A stretch of 64,000 bases of DNA, from NCBI RefSeq assembly GCF_004115155.1, contig NZ_RDSM01000001.1, positions 1 through 64,000 of the forward strand, written 5' to 3'. The notes under the pieces were generated by a model. It searched no databases. It saw nothing but the letters and a program-made list of their open reading frames with translations, and was not told the DNA's origin. Positions 32,987-42,121 of this stretch are shown here, piece after piece. The number at the start of each line of letters is the position of its first letter. Position 1 is the first letter of the stretch. The stretch comes from Granulicella sibirica (lineage in GTDB: Bacteria; Acidobacteriota; Terriglobia; Terriglobales; Acidobacteriaceae). A program made the translations under genes and the position numbers.

Positions 32987-35005
32987 TTACATGACGGGTG
33001 GTGCTTCTATTCCGAGGTAGCCCAACGCGCGGATGAGTTCGCGGTGGGCGGCGGCGGCGGTGGCGAGCAGGACGACGCGGCGGGTGGGGTCCTCTTCGGT
33101 GAGGATGTGGTGGCGGTGGTAGAAGTTGTTGAACTGCTGGGCGAGGGTGAAGGCATATTTCGCGAGGTTTGCGGGTTCGGCGGACTGGATGGACTGCTCG
33201 AGGACCGTGGTGAGGCGGGAGGCGGCGAGCCAGGTCTCCCAGAGGCTTGTGCCTTCCTCGGAGGTGAGGATGGCGTCGAGGTCGAGACCCGCGATCGCGG
33301 CTAGTGCGGCCTCGGGTGTTGTCTCGGACTTGCGGAAGATATTCGCTGCTCGGACGATAGCGTACTGGATGTAGGGGCCGGTTTCGCCTTCGAAGCTGAG
33401 GGCATCCTTGAAGTCGAAGGCGATGATCGTGTTGCGGGTGAAGCGGAGCATGAAGAAGCGCAGCGCTCCGACGGCGATCTGGGTGGAGATGGAGAGGCGC
33501 TCGGCTTCGGTGAGTTCAGGGTGGCGGGTGTCGACCTCGGATTTGGCGGCGAGGATGAGCTTGTCGATGAGGTCGTCGGCCTTTACTCCCAATCCTTTAC
33601 GGCCACTTACTTCAACGAATGGTTTCGCTAAATCGGACTCGGGAATTTCGTAGCCGAGCTCGACGGCGCAGCGGGGGGTCATGGCGACCATGGCGTAGGA
33701 GAAGTGGGTGTAGCGGTCGGCGGCGTCCGCGAAGCCCATGGCGCGGAGGGCTTCCTGGACCTGGGTCTGGGGGTCGTTCTGGCGGGAGTCGATGACGTTG
33801 TAGATGGCGTCGGCCTTGCCGAAGGTGGGGGCTTCGGGGTCCGACGGGCCCGAGGTTGAGATCCAGCAGGGGTGCGTCGGGTAGGAGAAGAAGGGGATGT
33901 AGCCGAAGTCCTTGCCGGGGAGGAGGCCGAACTTCCAGAGGTGATATGCGATGTCCTTGCCGACGTAGGTGACGGTTCCGTTGGAGCGGACGATGACCTT
34001 GGCGTCTTCGTCGGGGCCTTCGGAGGCGTCTGTGTGTTCGGCTCCGGCGCGGCGCATGACTAAGCAGCCCTTGTTCTTGCCCTCGGTCTCTTCGTAGAGG
34101 ACCCCGCGTTCGGTCATGAGGGTGCGGGCGGCGTCCCAGAAGTGGAGGGAGAGGATCTCGGACTCGCGCGGGAGGAAGTCGTACTCGATGCCGAGGCGGA
34201 GCATGGTCTCGAGGTGGCGGCGGAGGACTTCGGTGGAGACGAGGTCGGCCATTTCGGCGGTCTCGTTGTTGCCGACTTCGAGGGCGTGGAGGGTGTCGAG
34301 ACGGATCTGCTTGCGCTGGGCGAGGGTCGCGGCGTCGATGCCGGGTTCGGTGTACCACTGGCTGACACGGGCGTAGAGGTCCCAGCAGTAGAAGTCGATG
34401 CGCTGGTTGGTCTCGAGGCACTCGGTGAGGAGCTCGCGGACCTGGGAGAGGGACTTGTGCTCGAGGTGGACGAGGCCTACGACGACATCGGCTACCTGGA
34501 CACCGGTGTTGTCGATGTAATTCTGGACGCCGACCTGGTAGCCGGCCTTGTAGTCGTCGGGGCGGAGGAGGCGCTGAAAGGTGTCGCCGAGGATGGCGTT
34601 GCGGAGATGGCCGATGTGGGCGGCCTTGTTTGGGTTGATGCTGGTGTGCTCGATGAGGCGGAAGCCGGGGCCGCCGAGGTTGGCGTGCTCGCCGGCGGCG
34701 ATGCGGCGGACGATGGCGGCGCGGTCGAGCTTGATGTTGAGGTAGCCGGCTCCGGCGACTTCGATCGAGGCTACTCCGGGAAGATGGGAGAGCTCGGCGT
34801 TCAGGTCGGCGGCTAGCTCGGTCGCGATGGCTCGGGGGGCTTTGCGGAGGCGCTTGGCCAGCTCGAAGGCGACCGGGGTGGCGATTTCGCCCATCTCGAT
34901 GTTCGGCGGCTGCTCTACGGCGAGCTGTGCGAGGGTGGTGTCGTACTTCGTCTTGAGGACGGTCTGGATGCGTGCCAGGAGAGCGAGTTGGAGAGTGCGG
35001 TACAT
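32987..35005 (-). CDS. argS: Arginyl-tRNA synthetase
   Basis: 672 residues. The N-terminal Add-1 domain (about 1-100) binds the tRNA D-loop. The class I catalytic site has NPNKAAHIGHLRNA (HIGH near 130). Instead of a plain KMSKS it has the SGRKGLGVKADDL variant near 460. The C-terminal anticodon-binding domain ends in HHILTEEDPTRRVVLL. All are standard for ArgRS. It stands alone between converging lolA and a co-directional flippase gene. Confidence 0.96.
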   Translation of the reverse strand: MYRTLQLALLARIQTVLKTKYDTTLAQLAVEQPPNIEMGEIATPVAFELAKRLRKAPRAIATELAADLNAELSHLPGVASIEVAGAGYLNIKLDRAAIVRRIAAGEHANLGGPGFRLIEHTSINPNKAAHIGHLRNAILGDTFQRLLRPDDYKAGYQVGVQNYIDNTGVQVADVVVGLVHLEHKSLSQVRELLTECLETNQRIDFYCWDLYARVSQWYTEPGIDAATLAQRKQIRLDTLHALEVGNNETAEMADLVSTEVLRRHLETMLRLGIEYDFLPRESEILSLHFWDAARTLMTERGVLYEETEGKNKGCLVMRRAGAEHTDASEGPDEDAKVIVRSNGTVTYVGKDIAYHLWKFGLLPGKDFGYIPFFSYPTHPCWISTSGPSDPEAPTFGKADAIYNVIDSRQNDPQTQVQEALRAMGFADAADRYTHFSYAMVAMTPRCAVELGYEIPESDLAKPFVEVSGRKGLGVKADDLIDKLILAAKSEVDTRHPELTEAERLSISTQIAVGALRFFMLRFTRNTIIAFDFKDALSFEGETGPYIQYAIVRAANIFRKSETTPEAALAAIAGLDLDAILTSEEGTSLWETWLAASRLTTVLEQSIQSAEPANLAKYAFTLAQQFNNFYHRHHILTEEDPTRRVVLLATAAAAHRELIRALGYLGIEAPPVM

Positions 35006-35119
35006 GCTAAAGAATCACCGTTTCGTGCAGAGGTTCGAAAAGCAAAGGCAAAGTTGAAATACAGAGGTCCATCGCGTTGCTCAGGATGACGACGTGAGGC
35101 AAAGGCGAGGGCCGGGCGC

Positions 35120-36124
35120 TTATGGCATCTCGGCGGGGAGGGTTTCGATCTCCTCGAGAAGCGGCTTACGCATGGTGTTTCGGATGCGATGGGCGAGGAA
35201 CATGGCTCCGCCGACGCCGGTGATGGTGATGAGCATCCAGACGTGGAGGGCGAGGGCGTAGAGAGCAGCCTGGGAAGGATCAGCTCCGTGGCTGACCATG
35301 GCTGTCTGTGTGGCCCACTCGAACGGACCGATGCCGCCGGGAGAGCTTGGGATGAGAAAGGCGAAGTTGGCGGTCGAGACGGCCTGCCATGGGCCGATGG
35401 GGCTGGACTGGACGCCGAGGATGCGGGCGGCGGAGTAGAACTGGAGGCCTTCGCAACTCCAGATGATGATGGACTGGACGAGCAGCAGAAGAGAGCCGGC
35501 GACGCCGATGTTGCGGATGCACTCGAGGGCGAGCAGGACCCAGTGCTCGAGCTTCTCGATGATGGGCTTCTTCGGCAAGCGGGTGAAGAGGCGGCGGAGC
35601 GGGGCGTCGAGGGTGCGTGCTCCAAGGAGCAGGACGGCGAGGCCGATGACCGAGAAGGCCATCAGGCCGTGGGCGAGGAGGCGCGAGTGCGGGGAGGCGT
35701 TGGGGCCGAGGAAGAGGGTGAAGAGCGAGACGAGAACGAAGATGTCGAGGAGCTTTTCCAGGAGGATGGTCGACATGATGACCGACGGCGTGGTGTTGAG
35801 GTCGGGCGCGTAGGTGAAGATGCGCATGATGTCGCCGATGCGGAGGGGCAGGATGTTGTTGGCGGCAAGCGAGGTCATGAAGACGCGGGAGCAGGTGAGG
35901 AGGCTTGCGCCGGTGGACCGCATCATACGGTGCCAGCGGACACAGCGGAGGGTGTAGCTCACGATGCCGAAGCCAACGAGTCCCAGTATCCAGACCGGGG
36001 AGACAATACGAAGGGATCGGAACTGCGCGGGAGAGATGCCCTTGAAGGTGTACCAGAGGAAGAAGGCGCTGATGAGGAAACCGGGAACGGTTTTGAGGAG
36101 CTTGCTTGAAGAGACTGTGCTCAT
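35120..36124 (-). CDS. Lysylphosphatidylglycerol-synthase-type membrane (flippase-like) protein
   Basis: About 334 residues with eight or so hydrophobic segments and the UPF0104/LPG-synthase transmembrane-domain landmarks: RCVRWHRMMRS, NNILPLRIGDIMRIF (the N-x-x-P-x-R/G-x-G/E motif) and IPSSPGGIGPFEWA. Members without the catalytic MprF domain are thought to move lipids or glycolipids across the inner membrane. The start at MSTVSSSK is chosen because upstream codons read Arg/Pro-rich noise over the divergent promoter. Confidence 0.85.
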   Translation of the reverse strand: MSTVSSSKLLKTVPGFLISAFFLWYTFKGISPAQFRSLRIVSPVWILGLVGFGIVSYTLRCVRWHRMMRSTGASLLTCSRVFMTSLAANNILPLRIGDIMRIFTYAPDLNTTPSVIMSTILLEKLLDIFVLVSLFTLFLGPNASPHSRLLAHGLMAFSVIGLAVLLLGARTLDAPLRRLFTRLPKKPIIEKLEHWVLLALECIRNIGVAGSLLLLVQSIIIWSCEGLQFYSAARILGVQSSPIGPWQAVSTANFAFLIPSSPGGIGPFEWATQTAMVSHGADPSQAALYALALHVWMLITITGVGGAMFLAHRIRNTMRKPLLEEIETLPAEMP

Positions 36125-36187
36125 ACCTGGGCCGTCCGGGCGTCGCGTGCGGGCGCGGGATTGGGTCGCTGCGTTTTGGATGTGAGC

Positions 36188-37924
36188 ATGCTTGGTCGAT
36201 TGTACCGTCTTGCAGGGCTGGCCGAGGGAGTTTCCGAGGTCCGCGTCCTCTACGCCGAAGGCAGCGTCTGTGACACAGAGGGAGTTCCAGTTTCTTTGAC
36301 CGAGACAAACAGCGAACAGGACGGTGGATGGGCGGCAGCGGGATGGGTAACGGTGCTGACGCTCGTGGGCATCGGGATCCTGGGGTACCACCCGTATTCA
36401 GAAGATGGCGCGCTGTACGTCGCGGAGGTCAAGCACGCGCTGAACCCAGCGCTGTATCCCCATGGAACGGCGTTCGTGACGGGACATCTTGGGCTTCCCT
36501 GCTTCGCGCTCGGAGTGACCGGGCTGGTGAAGCTGACAGGGCTTGCTCTTCCGATGGTGTTGTTCCTGCTGTATGCCGCCTGCATCTGGGGAATGCTGTT
36601 TGGCGTATGGCAACTGGCGGCGAACTGCTATGAGAGCAGACAGGCAAGGCTCGGGGCGACGGGACTGGTAGCGGTCTGGCTGACGATGCCGGTGGCGGGG
36701 ACTTCCCTTCTGCTGATGGATCCGTATGTGACGGCGCGGAGTGTGTCGCTGGCGATGACGCTGCTTGGGATGGCGGGGCTGGTGGGCTTTTGCCGCAGGC
36801 GGTCCGAGGGAGTGACGCGGTGGGAGCTTCTGGCGTGGGGACTGGGGGCATTCGGAGTGGCGGCGCTGGCGCATCCGCTGATGGCGTTTTACGGGCTGGT
36901 GGCGACTTCGATGCTGCGCTGCGTGACGATCGGACGCCCGGGTCTTCGGGTGAGCGTGGTGTGGATCGTCTCGATCGTGATGGTGACCGCGGCTGCAATG
37001 GCCCAGGTGCTGGCTCCGGCGGAGACGGCGAACTATGTGCGTGTGGCTTCGACGCGACCCTACTGGTTCCTGGCGGAGTGGAGGTGGTTCGAGTGGTTTG
37101 GGCTGGCGGCGCCGCTGGCGATTCTGGCGTGGGTGGGCTGGGGGCCGGGGCGTCGCTGGACCTCGCGGGACAGAGTGCGGCAAGGGCTTGGGCGGATGGC
37201 GGTGGCGGTTGGGAGTCTCGCGGTGCTGATCGCGATTGCATTCGCGCGGCAGGGGGCGCGGGTTCATCCGGTGGCGAAACTTCAGCCATTGCGGAGCTTT
37301 CAGATTGTGTACGTGGTGATGCTGATCGTGCTGGGCGCGGCGCTGGGACAGTTTGCACTGCGGAGGTCGTTCGCGCGGTGGGTGGGGGCGCTCGTGGTTC
37401 TTGGGGGAATCATGGTCGTGGTGGAGAGGATGACGTATCCAAACTCGGGCCATCTCGAGCTTCCGGGGCTGACTCCGAGCAATGAGTGGGAGCAGGTGTT
37501 TCTGTGGGTGAAGCAAAATACGCCGGAGGATTCGCTGTTCGCGCTCGATCCGGACTATGTGGGTGAGGAGGGGGAGGATACGCAGGGGTTTCGCGCGATC
37601 GCGGAACGGAGCGTGCTGCCGGACTACTCGAAGGATGGCGGAATCGCGGCGATTCGGTCGGGACTGACCGAGGACTGGGTGGCTGGACAGGCGGTGCAGG
37701 CCAGGCTATCGGAGGAGAGCGATGCGGAGCGGGTGGCGGCGCTTGGGCCGGCGGGTGTGACGTGGATCGTGCTTGGGCGTGGGGCGGTCACGGGCTTTGC
37801 GTGTCCGTTTGAAAATGGGCGGGCCAAGGTTTGCCGGGTTCCGGGTGCGGTCGAGAATCCCGAAGGCCCCACGCTTGCGACGATGAAACGTCGCGAAGAT
37901 GGGGCATCTGATTTGCGACAGTGA
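36188..37924 (+). CDS. Large polytopic membrane protein, possibly DUF6798-like
   Basis: About 578 residues. After a soluble N-terminus, ten or more hydrophobic segments run to about 400, followed by a C-terminal soluble domain (NEWEQVFLWVKQNTPEDSLFALDPDY...). The early GYHPYSEDGALY and HALNPALYPHG motifs recall membrane proteins of the glycosyltransferase-C/DUF6798 type, where such acidic loops follow the first helix. No catalytic assignment is made. A TTG at 36296 preceded by GAGGGAG would start just before the first helix and may be the true start. The last ~15 codons overlap a REP-like unit. Confidence 0.65.
   Translation: MLGRLYRLAGLAEGVSEVRVLYAEGSVCDTEGVPVSLTETNSEQDGGWAAAGWVTVLTLVGIGILGYHPYSEDGALYVAEVKHALNPALYPHGTAFVTGHLGLPCFALGVTGLVKLTGLALPMVLFLLYAACIWGMLFGVWQLAANCYESRQARLGATGLVAVWLTMPVAGTSLLLMDPYVTARSVSLAMTLLGMAGLVGFCRRRSEGVTRWELLAWGLGAFGVAALAHPLMAFYGLVATSMLRCVTIGRPGLRVSVVWIVSIVMVTAAAMAQVLAPAETANYVRVASTRPYWFLAEWRWFEWFGLAAPLAILAWVGWGPGRRWTSRDRVRQGLGRMAVAVGSLAVLIAIAFARQGARVHPVAKLQPLRSFQIVYVVMLIVLGAALGQFALRRSFARWVGALVVLGGIMVVVERMTYPNSGHLELPGLTPSNEWEQVFLWVKQNTPEDSLFALDPDYVGEEGEDTQGFRAIAERSVLPDYSKDGGIAAIRSGLTEDWVAGQAVQARLSEESDAERVAALGPAGVTWIVLGRGAVTGFACPFENGRAKVCRVPGAVENPEGPTLATMKRREDGASDLRQ
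37868..37910. repeat. Single REP-like unit inside the 3' end of the membrane-protein gene
   Basis: CCCCACGCTTGCGACgatgaaacGTCGCGAAGATGGGGCA has the same layout as the arrays flanking metG: a CCCAC start, a short CGAC/GTCG stem, then GAAGATGGGGCA. It forms the final codons of the preceding gene. Confidence 0.6.
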
Positions 37925-37925
37925 G

Positions 37926-39950
37926 TCAATTTCCTCCGTTCGAGGCTGAGACGGGGGCGGCTTTGAGGACGACGGGTTCGCGGTCCTGGGCTTCGAAGCC
38001 GGTGTAGAAGGTGCGGAGGTCGCCGTACTGCTCTTTGGGAAAGAGCACTTCGCCGACAGCCAAGTCGCGGCGGATGGTGTAGTACGAGGGCGCCTGCTCG
38101 ACTTTCATGCCGTAAGACGCCATCTTCTGGAACTGCGTGTTGAGCGGCTTGGGCATCGACTCGACCGTCATGCTTGGTGGGTAGTGAACGCGGACAACGT
38201 CCTGGGCGAAGTAGGGGTAATGGAAATAGACGCCGTACTTGCGATCCTTGGCAGTGAAGGTGGGGTCTTGCATGCCTTCAAAGAGGTCGGAGGAGATGAG
38301 GAGCCGGTGCCCTGCCGTGGAGCCGATGGGGCCTTTGACCGAGAAGACCACGGTGAGGGGCTCTTCGTAGTCGGTGAGCTTGTCGACGGAGACGACCTTG
38401 ACCTCGGTGCCCTTGCCGAGGAGACGTTCGCAGGATTCGCTGAGCTGGCGGTTGAGGCTGGTCTGGTCCCCACGCAGGGCGCGCTGCCGCCAGTTGAGGG
38501 CGGTGTCTCCGCTGTAGATGAAGCGGATGGACCCGGAGGCCTCACCGTGGGCGTCAAGTTGGACGTCGGCGAGACGCTGGATATGGGAGAACTTGAATGT
38601 TTCACCAGGGGAGTCGACGAAGTCCGCTCCCTTGTCGGTCTGTCGGAGGCCGCGGACAAGGGTATGCGTCCAGGCGAGGTGCTGGAAGGGCATGTAGCGC
38701 TCGCCGGGATCGAAGAAAAGGTCCTTGCCATCGACCTGGACGATGGCAAGGTCGCTGTCGAGCTGGCTGAGGCTTAGGAATCCCTGAAGGAAGAGGCGAT
38801 GATCGCGGCTGGTGACCGTGGAGAGATACGCTTTGAAGCCGGCGGCGCGGGCGAGAGCGACGAAGAGCTCGGTGAGTTGGGCGCCAGAGCCGCGTTTGCG
38901 GGTCAGGATGTCGTCGGTGTTGCGGATTTCCTTGTTGCCATCGGCCTTCTCTTCGGAGCTTGTGTGCTCGCGGGTGAAGTCGGTGTTCTCGAGCTTCATA
39001 ACGCTTGCGTAGAGCTTACGCAAGCGGTCGATGGGCGGATCGGAGGCTGGGGCAAGCTCCTGGGCGGCAGCCTTGACAGCAGGCCCGGGGCCGATGAACC
39101 TGTCCTTCTCTTTGCTCCAGTTCTTGCCTTCCTTGGCCCAGAACTCGGTGTTGTTGTTGTACTCGCTGTAGTAGAAGAGGACACGATACGAGGCGAAGGT
39201 GATGGGAGGGAGGTACTCTTCGTCAGGGATGGGTGGGACGCTGGCAATATCAAGCGTGATGACGCTACGGGGACCCTGCTGGCCAATCGGCGGGTATGTC
39301 TGGAGCTTCACGGCGTCACCGGGAGGGAGAAGCGGAAACCACTGGACGGAGTTGATCTGGCCCTTTTCCCGGGTGTAGAGAGAGTGGACCGTGGGACGCC
39401 ATTGGTAGTGAGCCTTGCGGGTAAAGAGCTTGGACTGAATGAGCCATTCGGGCGAGATGAAGTAGTTATCCTCGAAGCGAACGCGGTAGCGGTACTCGAG
39501 GATGCTGCCGACTTCGATGTCGGGCAGGCTGAAGACCTTGGCCATGAAGCGGTTGTCTTTGGTCTTCTCGATGAGCTTGTCGAAGGCCTTGCCGGTGAAG
39601 GGGACGATGCTTCCGTCGGGATGGATGGTTCGCCCGACGATCTCGGTGACTTCGATGTGGGCGTGGCCTCCGGCTTCGTACGGCAGTTCGATGGTCCCGT
39701 ACTCCTTGCCGCGCTCGGTGAGGACCTTGATGCGGGCGTAGATGCTGTAGTTGTGATTGTCATCGTCGGTGACCTCTTCGCGATAGAGGTAGACGGCAGG
39801 GGCTCCGGGAACCTCAGGCTGGGAGGTCATGGAGAGTTCTTCTGGTGTGGGAGGCGTCCACTGCGCGCGAGCGGGGAGGGTGAGAAGAGCGACGGCGAGT
39901 GCGGCGAAGAGGAGGTACAGGGCGCGGTGCGGGGTCATTCGAACTTCCAT
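37926..39950 (-). CDS. Exported DUF3857/transglutaminase-fold protein with degenerate active site
   Basis: A signal peptide ending LPARA-Q (about 1-29) is followed by a DUF3857 beta domain (about 60-260, with EVGSILEYRYRVRFED). A transglutaminase-like fold follows, then a DUF2569/3858-like beta tail. In active relatives the nucleophile lies in GDCKDKA and the His in NH. Here the matching stretch is RGSGAQLTELFVALAR and the His position is not conserved, while FFDPGE keeps the Asp. It is likely non-enzymatic. It lies 28 bp behind an intact homologue and probably works with it in the periplasm. ATG 39950 is chosen; 39938 is an in-frame alternative. Confidence 0.8.
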   Translation of the reverse strand: MEVRMTPHRALYLLFAALAVALLTLPARAQWTPPTPEELSMTSQPEVPGAPAVYLYREEVTDDDNHNYSIYARIKVLTERGKEYGTIELPYEAGGHAHIEVTEIVGRTIHPDGSIVPFTGKAFDKLIEKTKDNRFMAKVFSLPDIEVGSILEYRYRVRFEDNYFISPEWLIQSKLFTRKAHYQWRPTVHSLYTREKGQINSVQWFPLLPPGDAVKLQTYPPIGQQGPRSVITLDIASVPPIPDEEYLPPITFASYRVLFYYSEYNNNTEFWAKEGKNWSKEKDRFIGPGPAVKAAAQELAPASDPPIDRLRKLYASVMKLENTDFTREHTSSEEKADGNKEIRNTDDILTRKRGSGAQLTELFVALARAAGFKAYLSTVTSRDHRLFLQGFLSLSQLDSDLAIVQVDGKDLFFDPGERYMPFQHLAWTHTLVRGLRQTDKGADFVDSPGETFKFSHIQRLADVQLDAHGEASGSIRFIYSGDTALNWRQRALRGDQTSLNRQLSESCERLLGKGTEVKVVSVDKLTDYEEPLTVVFSVKGPIGSTAGHRLLISSDLFEGMQDPTFTAKDRKYGVYFHYPYFAQDVVRVHYPPSMTVESMPKPLNTQFQKMASYGMKVEQAPSYYTIRRDLAVGEVLFPKEQYGDLRTFYTGFEAQDREPVVLKAAPVSASNGGN

Positions 39951-39978
39951 CCTTTTCTTCTCTGCGGTTTGCGGGTGG

Positions 39979-41976
39979 CTACTTGCGGGTGAGCACGGCG
40001 CTGTTCTGCTCGTCGGCTTCGATGACTCCGTCGAGACGCTGGAGGTCGGGGTAGAGGTCGGGCGGGAGGGTGACCTGGCGGACGGTGTAAGTGCGGGTGT
40101 AGTGGAGGGTGTCGCCCTGAAGGGTGCTGCGGCTCTCGTACGAGGCGAAGCCCACATCGAGCTTGACGGGCTCGGGGAGTTCGTCGATGGTGTAGCCGGG
40201 GGGAAGCTTGATGTCGTAGGCGTCGACGTTCTGCATGGTCTCGCGGAGGTCGATGGGGATGTGGCGGGGCTTGCGATCGAGGGGGAAGGCGTCGGAGCCG
40301 AGGACGCGGGGCCGAACCATCAGGAGCGAGCCCATGCGGCGGGCGAAGTGGTCGGCAGAGAGAGCGTAGGTGAGCGTGAAGTCCTTATTGAGGGACATGG
40401 CATCGGCGACCTTGACGTCGGAGACGGAAAAGGCGGCGAGGTCTTGCGTGAGGGCGTGATCGAGGTACCTGGACTGCTCCTGCGCGTCGCCGGTGGTGTA
40501 GACGGTACGGCGGCGCTCGGAGACGTCGCCGAAACGCTTCTCGGTGACGGTGCCCTGGAGTGTGCCCTCGGGGGTGAGCTCAAAAGTGGCGTTGCGGCGG
40601 ACAGTGTTGCGCTCGGGCGCGAGGATGGGGAGTTGAATCGCCTGGGTGTCGGGGCCTTCGAGGAGGACGCCGTAGCCGCCTTGCAGGTTGTGTTCGAGCT
40701 GGCCGAAGGGAGTCATCTCCCAGGTGGGATCGAAGATGAGGTAGCGGTGGCCGTTCTTCGCTGTGACGACGGAACGTAAGGATGGGGAATTGTAGGCTTC
40801 GGGAATCTCAATGGCCGCGATCATGTGATTGCCCATGAGGGATGGTGCTTCCGGATCGACGACGCCCCGCGCCGTGTCGACCATCATGAGGGCGGAGTGG
40901 ATGCCGACCGAGGAGAGCATCGCCGAGACAAGGGTGGCCTTGTCCTTGCAGTCGCCGTAGCGGTTGCGGAAGATGTCGGCGGCGGGGTGGGGCTGGTAGC
41001 CGCCGATGCCGACCTCGATGACGAAGTAGCGGATCTGTCGCTGGACGAACTCGCCGATGGCTTCGGTCTTGTCGTAAAAGTCGGTCTTGCCCGCGGTGAG
41101 TTCTTTGGCCTTCGCGGCGATCTCGGGGGTGGGGGTGAGGCGGTCGCGGGACAGCTGCTGGTACCACTCGCCGATGGTGCGCCAGGAATCGGTCGTTGGA
41201 GCGGTGAGGCCGGGGCCGGCGTAGTGGATGGTCATACGGCCGGCGAGGGCGTACTCGGCGGGGGCCATCGGGATGTGTTCGAGGTCGATGCCGGGGGTGT
41301 CTTTGAGGTCCCAGCGGAAGTGCTGATGTTCGAGATCGATCGCGGTGGACTGGAGGTGGTGAGCCCAGACGGTGCCGTAGGTGAAGCCGGGAGGAAGTTC
41401 GAGGATGAAGCTCTGGTGGAGCTTCGGGATGGACTCCTGAAAGTTCCAGGTCTTCTCGGTGAGGTAGGGGCGGACAGTCTGCTCGTACTCATACGCGACA
41501 ACACCACCGGGATCGCGACCAGGCGCCTTGGCGATGCGGAGCTTGTCGTCCTGGAAGAGGCTTCCCTGCCCTGGGTAGCCGTAGTCGACGATTTCTTCGG
41601 GCTTGAGGGTGTATTCGTGGCCGTCAGGACCGATGCTCCAGACCTTGAGAGAGCGGATCTGGGTGTCCTTGTCGAACGGCACCGCTACAACGGCCTCCTC
41701 CCGGCCACCAGGGCGGAGGATCTTGAGGACACGACGACGATGCTCGATAGCGGTGCCGTTGGCAGCGACCGAGTAGGTGGTCTCGTCGAGGAGGACGACG
41801 GCGTTGGTCTCAGCGGGGTAATTGGGGAGAGTCTGATGGGCGGCCTCCGTCACCCACGGTGGCACGGGTTCTGTCCTGGCGAACGACACCGTCGGCAGGA
41901 GAGCGGAACCGAGGGCAAGGAGAATGAAGAATCTGGTGAAGCTCTGCTGGATCTTCCGGTCGTGCTTATCGCCCAT
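39979..41976 (-). CDS. Exported DUF3857/transglutaminase-fold protein, intact catalytic triad
   Basis: 665 residues. A signal peptide (about 1-33, ending VSFA) is followed by DUF3857 (about 50-250), then a transglutaminase-like core with Cys in RYGDCKDKATL, His in GNHMIAAI and Asp in FDPTWEMT, then a C-terminal beta domain. It probably acts as a periplasmic cysteine peptidase or amidase; substrates of this family are unknown. The start is set at MGDKHDRK, where AAGGA lies 6 bp upstream; a GTG at 42009 would add a cysteine-bearing extension that hides the signal peptide. Paired with the degenerate homologue that follows. Confidence 0.85.
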   Translation of the reverse strand: MGDKHDRKIQQSFTRFFILLALGSALLPTVSFARTEPVPPWVTEAAHQTLPNYPAETNAVVLLDETTYSVAANGTAIEHRRRVLKILRPGGREEAVVAVPFDKDTQIRSLKVWSIGPDGHEYTLKPEEIVDYGYPGQGSLFQDDKLRIAKAPGRDPGGVVAYEYEQTVRPYLTEKTWNFQESIPKLHQSFILELPPGFTYGTVWAHHLQSTAIDLEHQHFRWDLKDTPGIDLEHIPMAPAEYALAGRMTIHYAGPGLTAPTTDSWRTIGEWYQQLSRDRLTPTPEIAAKAKELTAGKTDFYDKTEAIGEFVQRQIRYFVIEVGIGGYQPHPAADIFRNRYGDCKDKATLVSAMLSSVGIHSALMMVDTARGVVDPEAPSLMGNHMIAAIEIPEAYNSPSLRSVVTAKNGHRYLIFDPTWEMTPFGQLEHNLQGGYGVLLEGPDTQAIQLPILAPERNTVRRNATFELTPEGTLQGTVTEKRFGDVSERRRTVYTTGDAQEQSRYLDHALTQDLAAFSVSDVKVADAMSLNKDFTLTYALSADHFARRMGSLLMVRPRVLGSDAFPLDRKPRHIPIDLRETMQNVDAYDIKLPPGYTIDELPEPVKLDVGFASYESRSTLQGDTLHYTRTYTVRQVTLPPDLYPDLQRLDGVIEADEQNSAVLTRK

Positions 41977-42121
41977 ATCGTCCTTGCACGCGGGGCATAG
42001 GTATCCCACTGAGCACGTGGTGCCTTTCTAAGTTACTCAGTCTGCGGTGTAGACGAGTTATACCTTAGGGGCCCGGCGGGCGCAACTGGAATCCGCCTGC
42101 CTGAGAAGCAGGCTGCCAGGG

